From an uncultured Eubacteriales bacterium (lineage in GTDB: Bacteria; Bacillota; Clostridia; Christensenellales; Aristaeellaceae): 64,000 nucleotides of DNA. A program made the translations under genes and the position numbers. Under the pieces are notes generated by a model. The model searched no databases, was not told where the DNA came from, and worked only from the letters and a program-made list of their open reading frames with translations. Positions 26,214-34,729 of this stretch are shown here, one piece after another; within the stretch, counting starts at the first letter, position 1; each line of letters opens with the position of its first letter. The stretch lies in contig OMZY01000006.1 in NCBI GenBank assembly GCA_900315675.1, positions 62,001 to 126,000 on the forward strand, given 5' to 3'.

Positions 26214-27566
26214 TCAGTCCTTCCGGATGGAAGTGTCCCCCTGGTAACAGCGGTAATAGACCTTGTTGGGCTGCAGGGTGACCCCGTCCTTGGCAAAAAG
26301 CTCGTCTATGGTCAGCGGCATATAGCCTTCCTCCTCCAGATAGCGGATAATCTGCCGCGTCGATTCCGGAGTGTGGTCCTTGATGTCATGGCAGAGGATA
26401 ATATCCCCGTCATGCAGCTTTTTCCTGACCTTATTCATGACTGCCGAAGTGCTCAGTCCCCGCCAGTCGTAGGTATCCAGGCTCCACTGGATATAAGCCC
26501 AGCCCACCTTGACCTCGATCATCCGCGGATAGCGTCCGCCCGGTACCCGGTCATAACGCACCGGAATCCCGATGGATTTGATCATGGCCGCGTTCACCTT
26601 TTTGGGCATGGCCCGCAGTGCGGAACCGGAGGACTTGGTTACGTTGCCATGGTGCCAGTTGTGGGAAGCTACCGCGTGCCCGTTGTCATGCTCCCGCTGT
26701 ACCAGCCAGCGGTTTTCCTTGATCCGGTTCCCGATCACAAAGAAAGTTCCCCGGGCTCCGGTTTCCATCAGCGCGTCCAGCACTCCGGGAGTGTTCTTCG
26801 CGCTCGGACCGTCGTCAAAAGTCAGCGCACAGGTGTTGTAGTACGCCTCATTATTGGTTTCATCCCGGCCTTCTTCGGTCATCAGGTCCCGGATCTCAGG
26901 ATAAAAGAAGGTCACGTCCATGAGGGTGCAGTGATCCTTGTACAGCGTTTCCGCCGGATAATGCAGCACCAGGGACATGCCGTGCAGCGTAAAGTCCGCC
27001 CCGGCCAGCGCTTCCCGGCTGCAGAGGCTCTCCAGGGTATCCGGGTCGGGTTCCTCTTCGGGCCAGTAATCCGTCAGGCTCTGCCGCACCCGGTCTCCCA
27101 GCGTCTTCCAGGTATTGTCCGTATCCTCGAACAGGTCTGTCAGACGCACAGGATCCCCGGTTTCCATATTATAGGTCCGGGTAGTGAATTTCTGGGCAGT
27201 CAGTTTCTGATGATAGGTGGTCCGTGCCTGTACCAGGAAGCTCATCCAGTGCAGGCCGGTCCGGCTGTAGCGGATCTCCACGTCCAGCCGGCTGTTTTTC
27301 TTTCCGTTGTTGCCGGCCTTGGGCAGTTCCGGTCCCAGTTCCTCCGCCCAGGCTTCCGCGATGCCGTTGATTTCCTCCGTCACCGCGGGATGCGCTGTTT
27401 CCGCGTGCCACAGTTTAATCTGTGACTTGTTTTTCTGCGTGCTCAGTGTCGCTGTATTGGTCACCTTATGGCATTCCTGCAGCGTTTCGGCAAAAGCGGT
27501 GCTTCCGCCGGCCAGCAGGCAGACCGCCGTCAGGAAAACCAGTACGGTTCTTACTGTCTTTCTCAT
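26214..27566 (-). CDS. Secreted polysaccharide deacetylase (CE4/NodB) with DUF3298-like N-terminal region
   Basis: The 450-residue protein has a signal peptide (VLVFLTAVCLLAGGSTAFA) and an N-terminal region (about 30-230) with YNMETGDPVRLTDLFED, typical of DUF3298/DUF4163-type domains. The C-terminal NodB domain has TFDDGPS (catalytic base and metal Asp), SHNWHHG (metal His), RVPGGRYP, SLDTYDW and LCHD. Such proteins de-N-acetylate peptidoglycan or related glycans at the cell surface, often conferring lysozyme resistance. The metal motif SHNWHH differs slightly from the usual HxxxH. Monocistronic. Confidence 0.9.
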   Translation of the reverse strand: MRKTVRTVLVFLTAVCLLAGGSTAFAETLQECHKVTNTATLSTQKNKSQIKLWHAETAHPAVTEEINGIAEAWAEELGPELPKAGNNGKKNSRLDVEIRYSRTGLHWMSFLVQARTTYHQKLTAQKFTTRTYNMETGDPVRLTDLFEDTDNTWKTLGDRVRQSLTDYWPEEEPDPDTLESLCSREALAGADFTLHGMSLVLHYPAETLYKDHCTLMDVTFFYPEIRDLMTEEGRDETNNEAYYNTCALTFDDGPSAKNTPGVLDALMETGARGTFFVIGNRIKENRWLVQREHDNGHAVASHNWHHGNVTKSSGSALRAMPKKVNAAMIKSIGIPVRYDRVPGGRYPRMIEVKVGWAYIQWSLDTYDWRGLSTSAVMNKVRKKLHDGDIILCHDIKDHTPESTRQIIRYLEEEGYMPLTIDELFAKDGVTLQPNKVYYRCYQGDTSIRKD

Positions 27567-27606
27567 CGTTTCCCTTCCCGCGCGTATGGCGCAGTCTTTC
27601 CCGGTT

Positions 27607-28566
27607 TCACTGCACGGATTGGTCGGTTTCGTTCTTTTCCGTTTCCTGTTTCAGGTGTTCGGTCCGCCAGGGCTCAGGCATGTTCTCCGGGTCGGAATCC
27701 GCGAACGGTTCATAAACCTTGGAATGGAAAATCCGCTGGATAACCTCCTGGTGCGGATGCTGCACCCATCCCTTCGACCGGGATGTGCCCCTCGCTTCGA
27801 TCAGGCAGTCCGGCAGGGCCGCCTGCAGCATCTTCACGGTCGCCTCGTCCGGGGATTCCAGGTCATCCTTGATGTTCCGGTAAATCCACAGCCGTTTCAG
27901 GCTCTTGATCTCCGCCAGGGGGGACAGATCCTCCACATAGTTCTGCACCAGGTCCAGGTCCATCAGGTGGTCCAGGTCTTTCAGGCAGGAGACGTCCGTT
28001 ATCCGGTTATGGAAGATTTCCAGGTATTCCAGATGCTTCAGGCTCGCGATCGGCGTAATATCCGTCAGATCGCACAGTGCCACAATCAGCACCCGGAGTT
28101 CCGGCATTTCATAAAGGAAGTCCAGCTTCTTCACCGGATGGTGCCCGATATCCAGGGCATACAGGTTTTTGCACCATGTCAGCATTTCTATTTCCTCATA
28201 GGAATGCTGCCGGTCTCCCCCGCTGTAGAGGGTGGAGAAGGCGGTGTCATCCGTCCGGACCCGGTGCCGTCCGTAGCGGAACTGGACGCCGAACTCCACA
28301 TCCGGGAAAAGCTCGTTCAGTTTTTTGTACACTTTCAGGTTGATCACCGTATTGTACATATCTACTTTTTTGAGGTTCGGCAGCTGCTGCAGAAAAGCGT
28401 AAAAACCGTCCCAGTCAGTTACGCCGCGTTTCTCCAGATCCACATATTCTGTATCTGTGCTGACCGTAATTCCGCGGTAAGTGACTGTTCTTTTCTCCTC
28501 CGCCGAAACAGGCGCGAGGAGCATCAGCAAAAGCAGCAGAAGCGCTCCAGTCCTTTTGAAAACCAT
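27607..28566 (-). CDS. Secreted leucine-rich-repeat protein, paralogue A
   Basis: A 319-residue protein with a signal peptide (LLLLLLMLLAPVSAEE) and five or six LRR units (about 120-235) of the LEYLEIFHNRITDVS / LMDLDLVQNYVEDLSPLAEI / LKRLWIYRN type. N-terminal region GVTDWDGFYAFLQQLPNLKKVDMYNT matches the same region in the protein at 38813-39784, as does RTDDTAFST. It is probably a cell-surface recognition protein; no catalytic motif is seen. Confidence 0.82.
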   Translation of the reverse strand: MVFKRTGALLLLLLMLLAPVSAEEKRTVTYRGITVSTDTEYVDLEKRGVTDWDGFYAFLQQLPNLKKVDMYNTVINLKVYKKLNELFPDVEFGVQFRYGRHRVRTDDTAFSTLYSGGDRQHSYEEIEMLTWCKNLYALDIGHHPVKKLDFLYEMPELRVLIVALCDLTDITPIASLKHLEYLEIFHNRITDVSCLKDLDHLMDLDLVQNYVEDLSPLAEIKSLKRLWIYRNIKDDLESPDEATVKMLQAALPDCLIEARGTSRSKGWVQHPHQEVIQRIFHSKVYEPFADSDPENMPEPWRTEHLKQETEKNETDQSVQ

Positions 28567-28588
28567 TCCGTTGGCCGCACCTTTCCAT

Positions 28589-28719
28589 TATTATAATACT
28601 ATATTATAGTAAATTCCCGTTTCCGGCGCAAGTTTCCCTGTGTAATCGTGTACATGGCGAAAATAGCATCATATAAAACCAGATTCTCACTTCTCATTCC
28701 ATCCAAATAATAGTATAAT
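28589..28719. promoter_or_regulatory. Divergent promoter region of LRR gene A and prs-like gene
   Basis: On the plus strand TATAAT (28714-28719) with a weak TTCTCA (28691-28696) at 17 bases points to the prs-like gene. Toward the LRR gene an AT-rich imperfect palindrome (about 28589-28611) contains several overlapping TATAAT-like boxes on the minus strand. Confidence 0.45.
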
Positions 28720-28760
28720 GATTCTGTTCGAGTTTCCCTGACCATTTGAGGAGGATCGCC

Positions 28761-29978
28761 ATGACAGATTTTGTCAGCACCTGGAACAAAGACTCTTTTC
28801 TGACTTATCCCGTTGGTCCTCTTGGGCTGATTGCCATGCCCGGCACCGAAGAGATGGGCGTTAAGGTAAACAGCTGGCTGAAAAAGTGGCAGGATCATAC
28901 CGAAGAATCTCTGCCCGGAGACATGAGCACTACCCCCGGCGCAGAAAGACAGGACTTCCTGATCGAGGTCAACTGCCCCCGCTTCGGAAACGGCGAAGCC
29001 AAGGGCATGATCAAAGAAAGCATCCGCGGTTACGACATGTACATTCTCTGTGACCCCGGTGCCTACAATGTGCAGTATCAGATGTTCGGGCAGACAGTTC
29101 CCATGAGCCCGGACGAACATTTTGCCAACCTGAAGCGGATCATCGCCGCCATGGGCGGTAAGGCCAAGCGGGTTACGGTCATCATGCCCATGCTGTATGA
29201 AGGCCGTCAGCACCGCCGTTCAGCCCGTGAGAGCCTGGACTGCGCCATGGCGCTCCAGGAACTCGAGAACATGGGCGTCAGCAATATCATCACCTTTGAC
29301 GCGCATGACCCTCGCGTACAGAACGCGATTCCCACCACTGGTTTTGAAAGCATCATGCCCAGCTATCAGATCTTCAAGGCCCTGCTCAAGCGGGACAAAA
29401 CCCTGCGGATCGACAAGGAGCACATGATGATTGTCTCCCCGGATGAAGGCGCCATCGACCGCAACATCTTCTACGCCTCCGTCCTGGGACTGGATATGGG
29501 TCTGTTCTACAAGCGGCGTGACTACACCCGCATCGTGAATGGCCGCAACCCCATCGTCGCCCATGAATACCTCGGCGACAGCGTGGAAGGCAAGGACGTC
29601 TTCGTTGCGGACGACATGCTGTCCAGCGGCGAAAGCATCATCGACCTGGCCAAGGAGCTGAAAAAGCGCAAGGCCAACCGGATTTTCGCCGGCTGCACCT
29701 TCGCCCTGTTCACCAACGGCCTGGACGCCTTTGAAGAAGCATACCGCAACGGTTTCATTGACCGGGTCATTTCCACCAACCTGACCTACCGCAAGCCTGA
29801 GCTGGCCCAGACCGAATGGTTCATCGAAGCGGATATGAGCAAGTACATCTCCTTCATCATCGCCACCCTGAACCACGACCGCAGCCTGAGCAAGCTCCTG
29901 AATCCCTACGACAGGATTCACGCCCTGCTCAAGCGCTACAACAACGAGCAGAAGGATGCCGGCATGCGCCTGGTCTGA
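28761..29978 (+). CDS. prs: Divergent ribose-phosphate pyrophosphokinase (PRPP synthetase-like)
   Basis: A 405-residue protein of the PRPP synthetase family, about 90 residues longer than usual. The two phosphoribosyltransferase-like halves are visible: MPMLYEGRQHRRSARESLDC, FDAHDPRVQNAIP, VSPDEGAIDRN, YKRRDYTR and the PRPP loop VFVADDMLSSGESIIDLA (usual form DDxxxTGGT). It would make 5-phosphoribosyl-1-diphosphate from ribose 5-phosphate and ATP. The changed PRPP loop and extra N-terminal and insert segments mean the activity is not certain. GAGGAGGA five bases before ATG 28761 fixes the start. A strong terminator follows. Confidence 0.8.
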   Translation: MTDFVSTWNKDSFLTYPVGPLGLIAMPGTEEMGVKVNSWLKKWQDHTEESLPGDMSTTPGAERQDFLIEVNCPRFGNGEAKGMIKESIRGYDMYILCDPGAYNVQYQMFGQTVPMSPDEHFANLKRIIAAMGGKAKRVTVIMPMLYEGRQHRRSARESLDCAMALQELENMGVSNIITFDAHDPRVQNAIPTTGFESIMPSYQIFKALLKRDKTLRIDKEHMMIVSPDEGAIDRNIFYASVLGLDMGLFYKRRDYTRIVNGRNPIVAHEYLGDSVEGKDVFVADDMLSSGESIIDLAKELKKRKANRIFAGCTFALFTNGLDAFEEAYRNGFIDRVISTNLTYRKPELAQTEWFIEADMSKYISFIIATLNHDRSLSKLLNPYDRIHALLKRYNNEQKDAGMRLV

Positions 29979-29994
29979 TCACTCTGAAATCAAT

Positions 29995-30031
29995 AAAGGA
30001 AGGGATTCTGAAATCCCTTCCTTTTGTTTTT
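29995..30031 (+). terminator. Rho-independent terminator of the prs-like gene
   Basis: A 13-bp stem (AAAGGAAGGGATT against its complement, 29995-30007/30012-30024) with a CTGA loop is followed by a T-rich tract. Confidence 0.93.
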
Positions 30032-30057
30032 CCTTTTCCCCTCCGCGGAATGCAGAA

Positions 30058-30100
30058 AGCCCGGTCCGGCGTGCTGCCGGACCGGGCTGTTGTTTGTTTT
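30058..30100 (-). terminator. Terminator of htrA
   Basis: AGCCCGGTCCGGC pairs with GCCGGACCGGGCT (30058-30070/30076-30088). The minus-strand tail is TTCTGC, the plus-strand tail is richer in T (GTTGTTTGTTTT), so it may work both ways between convergent genes. Confidence 0.7.
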
Positions 30101-30112
30101 ACCTGTCTGCGG

Positions 30113-31393
30113 TTACTGGGAAACCTCGTCCACCACAGCCAGTTTGACTGTCAGGTCGATGTATTTGCCTTCGTAGGAAACCCTGCCGTCCTCCGTGACA
30201 TTGGCGGGCCGGAAGACCTTCACCGCGACCTCGTCGCCTTCCTTCAGCTTGGAGATGATCTCGATTTCTTCCGTCACGGTGGTGATCACCTGGCCGTTCA
30301 CTTCCACCATGATGTCGCCCACCTTCAGGCCTGCGGCTTCCGCCGGGCTTCCCTCGTCCACGCTGTTGATATAGACGCCTCTGGGCAGCTGGCCGTTGGT
30401 ATCCTTCACCGTGCTGACGGTCACGCCCATACGGGGTTTGCCGGTCAGACCGCCGGTGGTTTCATCCTTGCCGTCAGTCGCCTGCTCAGCCGGTTCCTCA
30501 TTGCCCTTGTTATTCAGGGCGTCATTGATGATCTCCTTGGCTTCGTTGATCGGGATGCACATGCCGATGCTTTCAACAGTGGCGTTGGAGCTGTACCGGG
30601 TGCCGCTGTACTTCAGGGTCGGGATGCCCACCAGCTGTCCGGCTGTGTTGAACATACCGCCGCCGCTGTTGCCGCTGTTGATGGCCGCGTCCGTCTGGAT
30701 CATGCTGTTCACAACCGGATTGTTCCGGCCGTATTTGTCCATCTTGGTGTTGTCGGATTCAATTTCCCGGTTCAGGCCGGAGACGATACCCGCTGTCGCG
30801 GTTCCGGTAAATCCGATAGGATTGCCGATGCAGATCACCCAGTCGCCGATCACCAGATCGTCGCTGTTGCCGATTTCCACAGGATTCAGCTGCAGACCGG
30901 GCACTTTCAGCACTGCCACGTCCTTGTCGGCATCGCTGGCCACCACGGTCGCGTCATAGAGGTTTTCCTCATCGTCGCCGATGGAGATCTTCAGGCTGTG
31001 GGCGCCTTCCACCACATGGTAGTTGGTCAGCACATATTCCTTTTCGATCACAACACCGGATCCGCTGCCGTACTTCACCTCTTCAGAGGATTCCGGCCGG
31101 GAGTATTCGTAGTTGCCGTAGCCGTTGCCGAAGCCGCCGAAGTAGCTCCAGGGGAAGTATCCGCCGAAGTTGTCATAGCCGTTGCTGTAATTGTTGTTGA
31201 CAATCTGGTAGTTGTTCACGCCGACCACGCTGTCCCGCACCTTGGCAATTGCCTCGGTAAAGGGAGAAGTCAGCACCACTTTTTCTTCCGCGCTGGCGGA
31301 AGGCTGCGAACCGCCGATCACGGTTCCCGCAAATACACAAACAAGCGCCAGAGCAATTACGCTCAACACTTTCTTATTCAGAATCTTACTCAT
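30113..31393 (-). CDS. htrA: HtrA/DegP-type serine protease with PDZ domain
   Basis: The 426-residue protein has an N-terminal membrane/signal segment (VLSVIALALVCVFAGTVIGG), a Tyr/Gly/Asn-rich linker (about 60-95), a trypsin-like domain with catalytic His (TNYHVVEG), Asp (DADKDVAVLKV) and Ser (NSGNSGGGMF), and a C-terminal PDZ domain (about 325-410: GVYINSVDEGSPAEAAGLKVGDIMVEVNG). HtrA proteins degrade or refold misfolded envelope proteins. ATG 31393 is preceded by AGGAGGT; the longer frame upstream has no site. It lies downstream of a two-component operon, as htrA genes under CssRS-like control often do. Confidence 0.94.
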   Translation of the reverse strand: MSKILNKKVLSVIALALVCVFAGTVIGGSQPSASAEEKVVLTSPFTEAIAKVRDSVVGVNNYQIVNNNYSNGYDNFGGYFPWSYFGGFGNGYGNYEYSRPESSEEVKYGSGSGVVIEKEYVLTNYHVVEGAHSLKISIGDDEENLYDATVVASDADKDVAVLKVPGLQLNPVEIGNSDDLVIGDWVICIGNPIGFTGTATAGIVSGLNREIESDNTKMDKYGRNNPVVNSMIQTDAAINSGNSGGGMFNTAGQLVGIPTLKYSGTRYSSNATVESIGMCIPINEAKEIINDALNNKGNEEPAEQATDGKDETTGGLTGKPRMGVTVSTVKDTNGQLPRGVYINSVDEGSPAEAAGLKVGDIMVEVNGQVITTVTEEIEIISKLKEGDEVAVKVFRPANVTEDGRVSYEGKYIDLTVKLAVVDEVSQ

Positions 31394-31448
31394 CTCAAAA
31401 ACCTCCTTTCCGGTTTTCGTGATCAGTATATCCCCCCTTTTTGTCCGG

Positions 31449-31468
31449 AATATGAACGCAATATGAAC
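31449..31468 (-). promoter_or_regulatory. Direct repeat upstream of htrA, candidate response-regulator site
   Basis: The nonamer AATATGAAC occurs twice (31449-31457, 31460-31468) with an 11-base period, about 60 bases before the htrA start. Direct repeats with 10-11-base period are the usual binding pattern of OmpR-family regulators, and such a regulator is encoded 3 kb away. Confidence 0.45.
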
Positions 31469-31496
31469 ACTCAAAAAAAGACGATGTTTTTTTGAA

Positions 31497-31527
31497 ATGC
31501 AGAATTCAGAATGCAGAATGCTGAATT
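31497..31527. repeat. Heptamer tandem repeat, site 3
   Basis: On the plus strand CAGAATT-CAGAATG-CAGAATG-CTGAATT, four units of the 7-base family, in the gap between htrA and the GerMN lipoprotein gene. Confidence 0.85.
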
Positions 31528-31613
31528 AAATGGTCAAACACCAAAGCTGTTTTGTATTGTTTGACAATATTCAGCTTACGATGAATTCTCATAAGGCAGA
31601 AAAGACTATATCA

Positions 31614-31644
31614 TTGTGCATTATGCATTGTGCATTGTGCATTG
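31614..31644. repeat. Heptamer tandem repeat, site 4
   Basis: CATTGTG-CATTATG-CATTGTG-CATTGTG-CATTG, more than four units with the CATTNTG variant. Together with site 3 it accounts for much of the 265-base gap 31394-31658; between them (about 31528-31613) I see no gene. Confidence 0.9.
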
Positions 31645-31675
31645 AAAAAGGTCTTGGCTCAGCCAAGACCTTTTT
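31645..31675 (-). terminator. Terminator overlapping the stop of the GerMN lipoprotein gene
   Basis: AAAAAGGTCTTGGCT pairs with AGCCAAGACCTTTTT; the TGA stop codon (31661-31659) lies in the loop. The minus-strand side ends in TTTTT, giving a proper intrinsic terminator for the two-component operon. Confidence 0.85.
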
Positions 31676-33212
31676 CTGCCAGTCCTATATTGTACATAAA
31701 CTCTCCTGCCCAGTAGATCGTGCCCGCCACATATTCCTCCTGCTTTCCTTCAAAGAAGAAGCGGACCCGCTTCGTTCCTGAATTCTTGCACAGGGTATTC
31801 ACCATGCTGTAGCAGGCCAGGGGTTCTTTTTCCTTTCCCTGTTCCTGGATCCGGATCCGGAAGTTTTCGCTCAGGTTCACCAGCAGCGTATCTCCTTCTG
31901 CGGAAATACCCAGGATATCGTCCTCCCGGATGTCTCCGGGCAGCGTAGCCGCTATTCCGCCTTCCCGCTCGGTCTCGTCAGGCCCTTCCATCAGGGCGCA
32001 TAGCTGTGCCCGCAGGCTGTCCACGGACCGGCGTGCCACCGGTCTTTCACATTCACAGAGGATCCCGTTCCGGGCAAAATATACGGTGACGCTGCTTGTC
32101 AGGAACTGTTCCACCGCGCTGCGCCGGACCATGCCGCTCAGCGCGATCACGGGTTCAAACCGCGGCGTTTTCAGCTCTGTTTGCGGTTTGTCACCGATCC
32201 GGATACAGACCACGGAAATATCGGGGATGAAGGTGGTCAGTGTATAGGTCATCGACGCGGCGAAGCAGGCCAGGTCTGTTCTGGCGGCTTCCAGGATGCT
32301 TTCCGCGTCCTCCCGCAGGTTCAGCGTCATCAGCCTTCCGCCGTCCGGCAGGTCGCTGATCACGGGATCCCGCAGCAACAGGTCTCTCAATTCCGGAAAG
32401 GACTGTCCGCCGGTCAGGCTCCTCCGGATGCTGCTGACCTCATCCATCAGTGCTACCGCCAGCTGGGACGGATCCTGCCCTTCAAAATTGACCATCCGGA
32501 TGGTACAGGCCATGCCCCGGTTGTCCGGCAGCGGATAATACAGCGTCGCCAGCGCGTTCAGCGGATTCTTCCTGGGATCCTTGTTGGTCGGCGTCATCGG
32601 GGTTTTTTTCGCTTCCATCTGTTCCCACAGCACCGGAAGCGATTCCCCCGCGTGGCCCATCAGGGTTCCCATGGGCAGGTATCCGGGAGTGTCCAGCGGA
32701 ATGCTCTCATCCTCCACCAGCACATTCACCCCGTTGATATCGTTCAGCTCGCACAGGGTCGTGGCGATGGCCAGGCAGTTTTTGTAGTAATTGCTCAGTT
32801 TCAGTTCCTTGGCGGTACGGGTCAGGTTAACCGTGCATACGCCTCCGCTGATCTCAATGGGATGCGTGCCGTACAGTTCCAGCGGCTTCGTTCCGCCCAT
32901 GGCCAGCGCGTCCTTGTCTCCTTCATAGGAAAGCAGCTGCTGCATCAGTTTTTCCACGGCATCGTTCAGGTTCTCCGCTTCCAGCAGTACACTGCGGGAA
33001 ACCAGGCGCAGCCCATCCCTGCCCGGCAGATAGATACTGTATTCCCGGCTCTCGGTGACCATGCCGTCTCCGTCCGGCGCGGTATAACGCGCTTCTGCCG
33101 GTGGAAGGGTTGAAACCGGCGTCCGGGCTTCTTCGGTCTTTTGTCCTGTGCATCCGGACAGGAGAAGCAGGCAGCAGAGAGCCAGCAAAAGGCATACTCC
33201 TTTTTTCATCAT
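31659..33212 (-). CDS. Lipoprotein with two GerMN domains, partner of the two-component system
   Basis: The 517-residue protein has a lipoprotein signal with lipobox LLSGC (Cys near 21) and two GerMN-type domains: about 60-180 (GGVCTVNLTRTAKELKLSNY, LAIATTLCELNDINGVNVLVED) and about 385-500 (DTLLVNLSENF, MVNTLCKNSGTKRVRFFFEGK). Its start overlaps the stop of the histidine kinase gene (ATGA type), so it is coupled to it. In Actinobacteria the GerMN lipoprotein LpqB is likewise encoded next to MtrA-MtrB and modulates the kinase; an equivalent role is inferred here. The function of GerMN itself is unclear. Confidence 0.85.
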   Translation of the reverse strand: MMKKGVCLLLALCCLLLLSGCTGQKTEEARTPVSTLPPAEARYTAPDGDGMVTESREYSIYLPGRDGLRLVSRSVLLEAENLNDAVEKLMQQLLSYEGDKDALAMGGTKPLELYGTHPIEISGGVCTVNLTRTAKELKLSNYYKNCLAIATTLCELNDINGVNVLVEDESIPLDTPGYLPMGTLMGHAGESLPVLWEQMEAKKTPMTPTNKDPRKNPLNALATLYYPLPDNRGMACTIRMVNFEGQDPSQLAVALMDEVSSIRRSLTGGQSFPELRDLLLRDPVISDLPDGGRLMTLNLREDAESILEAARTDLACFAASMTYTLTTFIPDISVVCIRIGDKPQTELKTPRFEPVIALSGMVRRSAVEQFLTSSVTVYFARNGILCECERPVARRSVDSLRAQLCALMEGPDETEREGGIAATLPGDIREDDILGISAEGDTLLVNLSENFRIRIQEQGKEKEPLACYSMVNTLCKNSGTKRVRFFFEGKQEEYVAGTIYWAGEFMYNIGLAEKGLG

Positions 33213-34729
33213 GCCTCTTCTCCTTCCTGGGGGAATGTCACCACAAACTCGGAGCCCTTTCCCGGAGTGCTCCGGACGGTAATCGTACCGTCATGCATCC
33301 GGACCATCTGCTTCACAATGCTCAGGCCCAGGCCCGTGCCGCCGGTCTCCCGGCCTCTGGCTTTATCCACCCGGTAGAAACGTTCGAATATATGCTCCTG
33401 GTCTTCCTCCGGAATACCGATGCCGTTATCCCGTACCCGCCAGACCACATTGCCGTCCTCTTCCCGCAGGGACACGGAAATCTGTCCGTCCTCCGGGGTA
33501 TATTTGATAGCATTGTCCATCAGGTTGTACAGGATCTGACTCAGCTTGCTCCGGTCTCCGTACAGGAACATTTCTTCCTGCACTTCCTCTGTAATCGTCT
33601 GCCGGTTCTTTTCCGCAGCGGGCGTCAGCTGGTGGATGGTCTCCCGGGTCAGCTCGGTCATATTCACGATGCCGCGCTTCATTTCCTCTCCGTTGTCCAT
33701 CCGGGTCAGCACCAGCAGATCCGTCACGATCCCGGTCAGCCGGTCGATTTCATGGTTCATATCCTGCATGAAATCCTCCCGGACCTCGGATGGCATATCC
33801 GGCTGGTACAGCATGGATTCCAGCAGAATCTTCATCGTGGCCAGCGGCGTTTTCAGCTCATGGCTGGCATTGGATACGAACTGGTTCCTGGTCTTGTCCA
33901 GGCTTTCAAGCTGGGCAGCCATGGTGTTGTAGTTTTCCGCCAGTTCCCGCAGTTCTCCGCTGCCCCTGACCGGCACGCGGACGCTCAGGTCACCCTTCCC
34001 CATCTTTCTCATGGTCCGGCTGACGGCGGTGATCGGATTGGTCAGCAGTCGGCTCAGAAGCAGCGCGAAAGCCAGCGCCACCACCGCAATCACGGCAAAC
34101 ACGCGGATCAGCTGCACCTGCACCCGGTTCACGGAGTCCATCATGCTCTGCACGTTGCTCACAAACAGCGCCGCGCCGATCCGGCCCTTGTAGCCGTTCA
34201 TCTCATGGGCGCTGCAGGCAATGTAATCGGCGGGTTCGCCGATCATCGTCTCCACAACCTCCCTGCCCGGATTGTGGATACTGTAATCCTCCGTTGCCTC
34301 GCCCGTCAGGATCCGGATTGCTTCATCCACCTGGATTCGCTGTCCGCACAGGCTCTGGAAGGTATCATACTGGATTTTCCCGTCATTGTCGGTCAGGATC
34401 AGCCGGCCGCCCATGGTTTCCGCTTCCTCTTCCAGCAGATCGTTCAGTTCGCTGGAGGAAACAGACTGAAAAAGAGGAGCCGCCTTCTGGGCAAGCTTCT
34501 CGGTCTTCAGGGTATCGTCCCGTCTCCGCTGTTCATACAGATAGTCGCTGACGATCCCGGTCATGCTTTTTGCCGCTACGATAAAAGAAATGCCTACAAT
34601 GAGAAAAAAGGCCAGCAGGATCTTCCACCTGATGCTGGCCAAGAATGCGAGTTTAGTCCTGATCCGTGAAATAGTAACCAACTCCCCATTTGGTAAAGAT
34701 GAATTCAGGCTTTGATGTGTCCCGTTCAA
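33209..34729 (-). CDS. Membrane sensor histidine kinase (HisKA type)
   Basis: About 506 residues: membrane helix 1 (WKILLAFFLIVGISFIVAA), an extracytoplasmic sensor region (about 60-195), helix 2 (LIRVFAVIAVVALAFALLL), a HAMP domain, the phosphorylation site SHELKTPLATMK, and ATPase boxes DNAIKYTPEDG (N), DNGIGIP (G1) and GGTGLGLSIV (G2). Class like PhoR/WalK/ResE. The start is unsettled: no ATG precedes helix 1. TTG 34729 has GAGGG at six bases but overlaps the regulator gene by 77 bases; TTG 34642 avoids overlap but lacks a site. Operon order is regulator, kinase, GerMN lipoprotein. Confidence 0.92.
   Translation of the reverse strand: MNGTHQSLNSSLPNGELVTISRIRTKLAFLASIRWKILLAFFLIVGISFIVAAKSMTGIVSDYLYEQRRRDDTLKTEKLAQKAAPLFQSVSSSELNDLLEEEAETMGGRLILTDNDGKIQYDTFQSLCGQRIQVDEAIRILTGEATEDYSIHNPGREVVETMIGEPADYIACSAHEMNGYKGRIGAALFVSNVQSMMDSVNRVQVQLIRVFAVIAVVALAFALLLSRLLTNPITAVSRTMRKMGKGDLSVRVPVRGSGELRELAENYNTMAAQLESLDKTRNQFVSNASHELKTPLATMKILLESMLYQPDMPSEVREDFMQDMNHEIDRLTGIVTDLLVLTRMDNGEEMKRGIVNMTELTRETIHQLTPAAEKNRQTITEEVQEEMFLYGDRSKLSQILYNLMDNAIKYTPEDGQISVSLREEDGNVVWRVRDNGIGIPEEDQEHIFERFYRVDKARGRETGGTGLGLSIVKQMVRMHDGTITVRSTPGKGSEFVVTFPQEGEEA

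Noticed and set aside
29816-31495. 559-residue plus-strand open frame
   Set aside because: It is antisense to htrA, low in recognisable motifs and starts inside the prs-like gene.
31614-31644. CRISPR-like array
   Set aside because: The 7-base units are contiguous with no spacers; this is a tandem repeat, not a CRISPR. No cas genes are present.
33101-34669. 522-residue plus-strand open frame
   Set aside because: Antisense to the histidine kinase, whose motifs are unmistakable.
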